A program made the position numbers and the translations under genes. A DNA stretch of 25,865 bases from positions 1 through 25,865 of the forward strand of contig NZ_AEEA01000005.1 of NCBI RefSeq assembly GCF_000297095.1. Reading direction: 5' to 3'. Positions within the stretch are counted from its first letter, which is position 1, and every line of letters begins with the position of its first letter. Origin of the DNA: Treponema primitia ZAS-1. Its GTDB lineage: Bacteria; Spirochaetota; Spirochaetia; Treponematales; Breznakiellaceae. This document shows, one piece after another, positions 1 to 9,200 of the stretch. The notes below the pieces were generated by a model. That model did no database searches, was not told the origin of the DNA, and saw only the letters and a program-made list of their open reading frames with translations.

Positions 1-2
1 AA

Positions 3-131
3 GAGGGCCGGGAAGAGGGTGAGCAGAAAGGCCGGGTGGAAACTTTAAATGAGGTTCTGGAACTCTTAAAACAAGGCTACCGGGCAGAGGAGCTTGAAGC
101 TAAACTATCCTCTAAAGTTATCGGTAAATAG
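3..131 (+). CDS. C-terminal end of an Rpn/PD-(D/E)XK nuclease-family protein (5' end outside window)
   Basis: The open frame enters from the left edge and stops at TAG 129-131, giving 42 residues. They form a highly charged Gly/Glu/Arg-rich segment (EGREEGEQKG) followed by an amphipathic helix with Leu-rich text (VLELLKQGYRAEELEAKL). This tail is typical of the Rpn recombination-promoting nuclease / PD-(D/E)XK transposase-like family, which is abundant in treponemes and usually ends in such an EG(x)EG linker and short helix. The catalytic domain lies outside the window, so the family call rests only on this tail. No clear terminator follows; a 6-bp hairpin at 148-163 has no T tract. Confidence 0.5.
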   Translation, partial: EGREEGEQKGRVETLNEVLELLKQGYRAEELEAKLSSKVIGK

Positions 132-230
132 ACGAAATTTGGCGGGGAGCTTCGGCGGAAGCTGGGGGATGCTGGGATAGAGTAGAGGCAGCGACTAATT
201 CTTTGTCCTGTATATAATTATCTATGGTGG

Positions 231-3200
231 TTATTTTTTCTGAGCCATCTCTAGGCCTGCGTCGGTGGTGTAACCTACCACTGCGTTAAGGTTGCCGTTG
301 CCAAGGCCGTAGACGCTGGTTGAATTGTTTAGGGAGCTGACGCCCAGGTTGGTCCTGGTTGCTTTTGTTCCGCTGGTTCCCGCATCGGCGCTGACGCCGG
401 CGGACGCCGCATTGGGGATTGGCCTTAGGTTACCGTTGATGTCGGTGTAGACGCCGACGCTGATCTTGTAATCCGATGGAACGTTAGCGGTGGGTACCGC
501 GGATATTTCCCATTTGCCGGTGAACATGTCCTCAGCATCCGTGCCGGAGGGTATGAGGCCGGTTCCGGTGGTGAAGTCTGTCCTATATGCGTAGCGGGCG
601 CTCATGGTGGTACCGGTACCGGCGGAGGTGTAATAGGATATATAGGGTACTTGATTACCTGCGGTATCCTTTCCCACCGCAATAGTGGTTCTGGTCCCTA
701 CGGAAAGGTAGGAGTCCACGGCCACGGTCTGCGCGGCGGCGGCCATGTTATACGCGGGGATGTAGGCGTACTTGAGATCCGCCCCATCGCTTGAGTAGTA
801 GGCCAGGTGTATGCCGCCATCGGAATCCACCGCCATGCTGACATCGGTGCCGCCGCCTTCGTCTATGGGCCGGGCATTGGCCTGCCATTGGGACGCCGAG
901 CTTCCCGCAGGATTGGTGTTATAGGAGAACACCAGATTTCTACCCGCAGAATCGTACCAGGCTAACAGGGCTACATCATTACTGCCGGCTTTTACCACCC
1001 CAATTGCTACATGGGGGCTTGGCCGGTAGTTTGTAGGGGAAGCGGAATAGGCGACGACCCTGTTTCCTGCGTTGCCCACAGCGGCAGTAACCTTGGAACC
1101 GGGGAGGAATGCGCCGGTGGTGGCAACCACCTGGTAATGCGCCATATCGGAGTCCACCGAAGTTCTGGTACCCACATTACCGCTGATGTCAATCAGGCCG
1201 CCGCCGACAACCGCGATACCCCAGTAATTATTACCGAAATTTACCGCAGGTCCGCCGGGGGATGCGGCCAACTGGAAGGTACTTGCATTTCTGACTATAG
1301 CATAGTAGGGAACGGTTCTGTTAATTCCCCCGCCGTTTTTCCGCACATACACCTGGGTTCCGTTTGCCAGGCCGTGTCCGTTTAAGGTAAAGAGGTTGCC
1401 GCCGCCCGTAGGCGCAAACTCGGCTCCGGTGATGGGGGAACGGTTGGCCCCCACGGTTCCGGCACGGAAGCGGATCTGTTTGGTGATATTATCGTAGTAG
1501 GCCAAATACACGCTGGTACGGTTATTGCTATCGTTTGGATCCGCATTTGGGTTGGGCATGGAGGTAACCATGGCGGGGTTCTGTATCCGGTTGATATCCA
1601 TGGTATAGGTACCGCTCCCGGTTGGTATGGTGGTGGTTTCCAGGCGGGTGACATTTACTATGTTGCCGTCGTAATTGTTCTGCGTGTTGGCGCTCGAAGC
1701 AGGGGATCCGCGCCGGCGGTTGTAGAAGCTGAAGTGGGCGCTGTTGGGCGGATACCCGCCGGAGGATTCGTCGATATTTTCCGCGGCGCCATAGGTGTTT
1801 CCCCGGGCGTCAAAGGCAAAGGTATTGTGGGTGTAACCGCCCCACCCCATTTCATAGGCGGTCTGGCTCATAAAGTTAGCCGCGCTCTTTAGGGCGTTAT
1901 ATTCATAGCCGGGCATGTTGAACCACAGATAGTCGTTGGCAAAGGAGAAACCTATTTCCCCTGCGGGGCCGACCTTCATGGTGGGATACCGGACTTCGCT
2001 CGTGGACTTATACACCGAGGTGAAGTGCCATACGTCAAGAATAGCGTCGTCCTTCAAAATATTGTTATTGATCCCGTTGGGGAACTGGGTCCAGCTTGCA
2101 TTATTGTTGTTAAGATTGTTTATCGCCCCAAACCCCTTAACGTTAACCTGAAGGTTACCCGAAGTAATACTATTGTTGTCGGCCGTAGTACCATTGTTGT
2201 CTACCCGTACCCGGAAGGACTGATAGATTGACCTGGTTCCCGATCCTTGGACCGGCGCGGTCATTCCGTTTGCAGCAGTTCCGTCAATGGTTACCCCGGG
2301 GGCGGCTGTGCCAAAGTTAAAACCGTATAGGGTGATCTGTTCACCCTCCTGTACCGGGTAGCGTCCCTGGGCGGTGCGGCTAAACACCGATGGGTCCCTC
2401 CGGTAGTAGGAGGAGAGTGAGTTTTCGACTTCCCTGATGTAGGGGGCCAATTCCATACCGATGGTATTGTAATTGACATTATTCGCCGCCGATTGCGCGG
2501 TATCACCGCTGCGGTTCGGCGTCAGGGTATAATCCGCCGTTGCATAACCCGCATCATCAATGTGGGCGTCATCGGCAATCGCCTTTACGGTTACGGACCC
2601 GACAATTAAGCCTGCGGGCAGGGTCTGGGTATCCCAGACATAGGCCCATTCCGCCCGGTGTCCGTCCAGGCTGAGATCATCGTAGACATAGGCGTGAATA
2701 TCGCCGGTGGATACCGCCTCCAGGGCGCGGAAATGGCCTTCCGTTATAAGAGCGGGGGTGGGGGCTACCCGGACAATGTTAAAAGCCGCCGCAGACCCTA
2801 TTTGTAAGCGTATGCCGGAAAGCCGCTGATTATCCGCGGCATAACCCCGCAGTATAACTTTGCCGCTGAGGATATCGCTGGCAAAGGTCATGGATATGCC
2901 CTCCTCCAGGAAGAAACTGTTTTCGGATCCCATGAGGCCCCGGGGTTCCACATGGCCGGAAATTGCATCGTTCCCATCCCTATAGAGGCCGCCGTATTTC
3001 AAGCTCAGGGGATTCAGTATGTCGGCGCCAACGCTGTCAGGCCCCGCATTATCCAGGGTAGTGGTAATGCCGTTCTTGGACTTGTTTATGGCATGGGGGC
3101 TCATGTCGTAGAGCCGGGAAGCGGGAAGTGTTGTATCGTTATTTTCTATTTTGACCCGAACCACAACCATGTCGGAAAGCTGCCGGCTTTCCGTGCCGGG

Positions 3201-6200
3201 ATCAAGCGATGTGCCGGGGGCAACAGTTGAGTCCCATACCTTAATGAGGAAGTAGGCGTTTGGCGTATCCGGTATGCCCGTAAAATCGGTATAGCTTACC
3301 TGTCCGGTAGTTTCATTGGGGAGGAAGTCCCCCTCATTCGTTACCCCCGGGCCGCCGGTATGGTTATACTTGTACGCCTTACCATCGCCGCTGCCGCTTG
3401 AAAGGGCAGCCACAAAGGTGGTGTTCACATCGTTACTTACGGCGCCTAAGCGTATCCAGTCGGTGCTTCCCGGCGTTGTTATGGTATAAACTTCGCCGGC
3501 CACAATGGCGGGGGCGGTAACCTCTTCGGGGGTAACATGGCTTATCCTGAAATGGGCGGCGCCGTTTCCGTCTATCTTTGCGATGTCGAAGCTCAGCCGC
3601 CGGTTCCGGACAATATAGGCTGGGGTGGTAAAGTAGCCGGTGGTATAGGTTCTGATCCCTCCGATAGTTTTATTACCAAAAATATCCGTGCCCAGGGTTA
3701 CGGATGAAATTGAGGGCGCGTGGTTTTTGATAAACAGGGGCTGCTCATAATAGGCGGCGTTCCCCGCCCGGTCAAAGATTACATAGTGGACCGTTACGGG
3801 CCCGTCCTTAAGAAGCAGGGTATTAAACCGCGCGGACCATATACGGTCCGGGCCGTCGTCGTACCAGGCTTCTTCATACCCGTCCAGATCAACATCGGCC
3901 CCAATGCCCTGTTCGTCCGTATCAATGGTGATCCCCGAATAGATATCCGCCGGGAAATCCATCAGGGTGGTAAGTGCGGGGTTCACCGTGTTCTTTACCG
4001 CCTGTATTGTGCCGGCATAGGCATGGGAAGCTCCCAGCTCATCCAGGGGTATCTTGACTCCGTTCCGGCTTAAGTAAACCACCACCTTGTCCAGGCCCTG
4101 GACGGGTCCCGAGTTTGCGTCAAAGTCTCTGGCGGAGCCCCGTAGATAGTACCAACCGGCTGCTGAGTTAGGCGCAGTATATGTGCCGAAGGGATAGAAG
4201 TTATCAATCTGGATATTGTAGCTTTTTTCTGTCCTGAACTGGGGCATTGAATTATCGTATGCCACAAGGTTAATCGCATAGTATCCGGTTTTATTCTGAT
4301 AGCTTGCGGCGGTATCGGTAGCGATGGTAAGCCGCAGTTTGTAAATAAAGTCCTGGCTTATAAGGGCGTTAAAGGCGTCAAAGGTATCCGCCGCTTCATA
4401 GGCTGTACCGGTCCCGGTTCCCGGCCCGGCGGCTATAAATGAAGCGCCCGCAGTGTTGGTGTTTGCGCCAATAGCAGTCCAATCAGTACTGCCCGGATTA
4501 CGGATCATATATTTTTTGCCCGGGATAAAGGATCCGGCGCTCTTTATTGCGGGCAGGATAAGCTCGAATTCTCCGGGGATATTGGGAAGGCCTATTACAT
4601 TTACTGCCGATGGCGTTCCGTCCTTCCAATACTGGATGCTGGAGATGCCGCTGTCATCCTGGATTTCCGCTTCAAAGATGAAGGTCTTGGATACCTGTAT
4701 GCCCTCAAAATACGCCTTACCGATACTGTTATTGGTGATCAGCTCGCCGCCTATACGGGGTACGCCGCTGTCAAGTAAGACGCGGATGGCGGCGGGATCC
4801 CCTTCAAGATGGGGAACTCCGCCCAGGGTTTCGGAGTCCACCGCCCGTACCTGGATAAGAACCGGCCGTTGACCCTGCCCTTCAAGGGGATTCAGGGAAC
4901 CATCGCTGTTAATATCGAATTCCCAGGAGACCGTGGTTCCCGCTCCGCCGGTTATGGACGCCGTATTCCAGACTATGCCGTTCCATTCATCCGCAAGCCC
5001 GGTTGGGTTGGGCTTTACCCGGTATTCCACATGGTGCACCGACACATTATCTGTGGCGATGCCGGAGACAAATACCCTGCCCCCCAGCACGGAACCGGTG
5101 GCCGGGGAAGAGATCGTTACCTGGGGAACATCCATAAAGGGGTTCACCAGGATGAAATAATCGTCCGTTTCCTTTTCATTCCCCGCCTTGTCGATAACCT
5201 TTACATTAAAGGGCAGGCGCCATACGCCGGTACCGGGCATTTCCGTGATTGTTCCGGTGGTGGCATTGTACTGCACCTCCGTGGCAAAGCTGGTGTCGGC
5301 ATAGGCGTTGCTGTTCGTAAAGGCGTAGGTCCAGCTGTAGAAGCCGCCGCCCCAGGGAATAAGCAGGGGATCGAGGTCCGCATTATGCCAGGAGTCATTT
5401 TTCCCGAGTTTATACTCTACCCGCTCTATGGCAAAATTATCGCTGTTGCTTCCGCGGATGGTAACCGCGCCGGTTACCCGGGTTGGTTTTGCGGGCAGGT
5501 CAACCACGGCGCTGGGGTCTTCACTGTCAAAGGTGAAATTGCCATAGGTCATATTGGTGCGCCCCGCATCATCGGTGGCAGTAACCGTCATGGTATAGCC
5601 CCCCTGCCTCAGCTCCTCAGCGCCGCTGGAAGCAGGAATAGTAAGTACCCAGGTGTAGGAATAGTTCGGCCCGGAAACCAGGGTGATCACCGCATCCGCC
5701 GCTGCCCATGGGGGCGCGCCATTGCCCGTCAGCTGGGCGCGGATATTGACGACACCGTTTGCGTCAAAGCTTGTGCCGGAAACGGTGATAGGCCCGGAAC
5801 CGGTGCCTGCCTTTCCGTTATAATAGGCCTTTAGGGGATGGGAGCCCGCAGCATCGCTGTCTATGGACACATCGGGGTTCATGAGGTCTATGCGGAATTC
5901 CCGTATCTGGGGCGCAAGAACGTTACCGGCTCTGTCGGCGGCGTTGATGCTTATCCGGTACCGGCCGTCAAGGGGGTCTATCCCGAGGAGCGTTAAATCC
6001 TTGACCCAGTTCACCACCGTTTCTTCCTGCTGGGGCAGAAGATCCTCGCCGCTGCCGGGGATTTCAACAAATGCGGGGACAGCAAGGCCGGCGTCCCACT
6101 TTTCAAGAATGCCGGTGAGGACTGCCAATCCATTGGCATCCCTGGCGGTCCCCAGGAGCTTAAGGTTTGACTGGTCCTGGAAAAGGCTGCTGTTATCCGC

Positions 6201-9200
6201 GGCCAGGTTGTTAAACGCAACGGTGGGCGCTGCGGTATCTTTTATAAAGTCATACTCCACCGTGTTAGTCCGGCCCGCCATGTCCTTGGCGGTGATGCTT
6301 ATCCTGTTGGCCTCCTGGGGCAGGGCATTAAACACCGCTGTGGTAACCGGAAATGTCCAGTCCAAAACACCCGCAGTGATAGTACCGGTAACGTCCGTAG
6401 TAACGTTGTTAAGGGTAATGGAGACGCTTAAAAGATTTGCATCATAGGTAATTCCGCTCAGGGTGAACGCAGGGTCGGCGCTGCCGTTGAAAACTGCGCT
6501 GGCCCCGGGGGGGAGAATATCCGCCGTTATTGGGCCCGTGGTATCGATCCTAAAGCCTATCTGTTTCGAGATACCCGTATTATCCAGTTCATCCTTTGCC
6601 CGGATCTGTACCCAGTGGGGTCCGTCACTCAAGCCGTCCAGGGGGAGGGCCCAGGAAACATTTTTCCCGTACTTGGTAAACTCCCCCGGAAGGGTTGCCG
6701 CATAGACGGCGGCATCGCTATCGAAGCGGTATTCAAAGGTATAGGTACCCATGTTGGCTTGGGTAGTAACGTTGGAGTACTCGTCCACAAAGCTGCCCCG
6801 CAATACCGGAACGCTGTCCACGATAACGCTTAGGGATGCAAGGTAGGCGTCCAGGGCGGCGCCGGTCTGGCCGGTATATTCCTTTTCATCAATGGTGTTG
6901 AAGAAAATTGCCGGGCCCTCCGAATCCAGGTAGAAGGTCCAAAACAGGGTATGGCTTAAACCAACCTTGTCCGCTGCCTCCAGGGCAAGAGAATGCGGCC
7001 CCTGGGAAAGGGTATCCGTAAGGGCGGGAACGCGGTAGATCCAGGTCATGTCCGTGCCGGTCCCGGTCAACACTAATTCTGCGGCGCCCGCTGCAGGGTC
7101 TGTGTCAGCCGTATAGGAAATGAAATCTCCATCATCAAGCCTGACCCTGAAGGTATCCAGGTTGGCTTCCGTTAAACTTCCGGCAATTTGGAAATCGGCT
7201 TTGTACGTTGTGGTAAGCGCGCTATCCAGGGCAATTACCGGCTTGGTGGTATCTATCCCAAAGGCGGTTTCAGAAACGGTCGTTATAATCCCATTGGCAG
7301 CGGCATATGCGGAGCCGCCCGCCTTTACACTTGGATCATCGGACGCAGTTATGCTAACTTTTTTATCAGATCCGTCCGTTCCAAGCTTAGGGAAGACATG
7401 GGTAAAGGAAAATTCCTTACCGGAACCGGTAATTGAAGCCGGGGGTATCGGAGTTGTCCAGGCGCCGGTTCCGGAACCGGTGGGATCTCCGTCATAGAAG
7501 CTGATCCGAATGGCGCCGGTATCCACCCCATCATCGTCCTTCACCCTGCCCTGGAGCCTGAAGGCTGTGCTTACCACGCCGTTCTGGCTTAGGTTTTCCA
7601 GGATTACCACCGGCTTATCGGTTCTCTGATCCACAAAGAAGCTTTCCGGGGTAGTACTATTATACCCGACATTCCCCGCCTTATCCCTGGCCAGGATATA
7701 GAGGGTATGGAATTGTTGATCCATAGCGGGATCCGCGGCGGTATCCACAAGGGCTTCGTAATTAGCGCCGAAGAGGGTTCCGCGGCTATCGGCATAGAGG
7801 GCCCGTAACTGGGCTGCGTTTGCAGAGGCGGGGTTAAAGGGCGCGGGATCGGCGGCGCTGAGGAGGAACCATTTGACGCCCTCTACGCCGTTCGTATCCA
7901 TGGCGCCGGCGGCAAACCGGATAACCCCGTTCACATTGTCCGCCCTTTTATCGCTGATATCCGCCATATCCGCGTTGTCCACCTTTGCCGGAGCCCGGGT
8001 GATGGTGGCTTCAGGCGGGTTGTTATCCACGATGAGGGTAAAGTTTTTAAAGGCGTCTGCGGGACTGCCGGGAAAATTATCCAGGGTATTTTCTCTGCCC
8101 GCAGCATCCTTAATCTCTATATCGTAGGAATAATTCCCGTCCGCCTGGCCCCTGAGATCCAGGGTAACAAGCCAGTCCTTATCGCTGTTTTTTGTGATCC
8201 CCGGCGCATCGGCGCCGCTCAGCTCAGTCCCGTTTCTGGTTATCCTTACACTTGCCAGGGCATTGGAGTCGTTGGCATTAAACGTAATGGTATAATCCGC
8301 TCCGGCAAAATTATAGGGAGCAGCAGTATGAATACCGATAGGCGCCCAGGAATTTATCCGGGGCGGATTGGTGTCCACAAAAAACTGCCGGTTCTGAATT
8401 TCGGCGCTCCTGTTTCCCAGCTTATCGTACGCAATGACATGCACATAATGGTTCCCTTCGTTACCCGTCGGTATGGCGGTGTTCTTGTTCCAGCCCGATC
8501 CGCCGTTAGCAAGATTCCAGCCCGCAAGCGCCGGCGGTTCAGTGTTTGTTGGCGTACCGGGTACGGCAATAGCGGGGTTACCGTCAATGACGTACCAGAC
8601 CGTCGCCCCTTCCGGGATAAGGGCGTCCACGGCGGTTCCGCTGATCGACAGGGTAGATCCGCTGAGGGAAAAACCCGGTGCGGGGTCCGTCACACTTACC
8701 ACGGGACCTGTGGTATCGTAGATCACCGTAAAGGTTTTGGTAGAAATCCTATTATCTTTGCCGGTGTTATCACCTATGGTAAGGATATAGGTGTAGGTCC
8801 CGTCCGGGGGATCGCTGTTTTCGGTAAGGTCATTCCAGGGCAGGTTTGGTACATAAAAATCCCAGGACACATCCCCTTCGGTAGATATTGTGTCAGGATA
8901 ATTTGCGGCATGGGTAAGGGTTACGATTGTTGCGGCGTGGGTAACGCCAAGCTCGTCCTTCAACTGCTCTTCCAACCCCATAAAAACCAGCCCATTAGCA
9001 TCCACAACCGTCCCGGTCAGGTTAAATTTAGTATTAATATGCTGACCCGTCACATCAATATTGCCGGCCAATGGTTTAACCGGATCCAAATCCGGTTTGC
9101 CCTGATCCACCCCGAACATCGGAACCGAAGGATAGTTTGTTGTCCGGTTTCCCGCGGCGTCAAAGGCGATTACGTAGATCCAATACCGGCCTTCCGCCGG

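Noticed and set aside
148..163. Hairpin AGCTTC/GAAGCT as a terminator of the giant gene or of the nuclease tail
   Set aside because: Only 6 bp and no T tract on either strand.
4809..5834. A 341-codon rightward ORF inside the giant lipoprotein gene
   Set aside because: Antisense to a clearly coding frame; Gly/Arg/Ile-rich shadow text, no ribosome-binding site and no domain.
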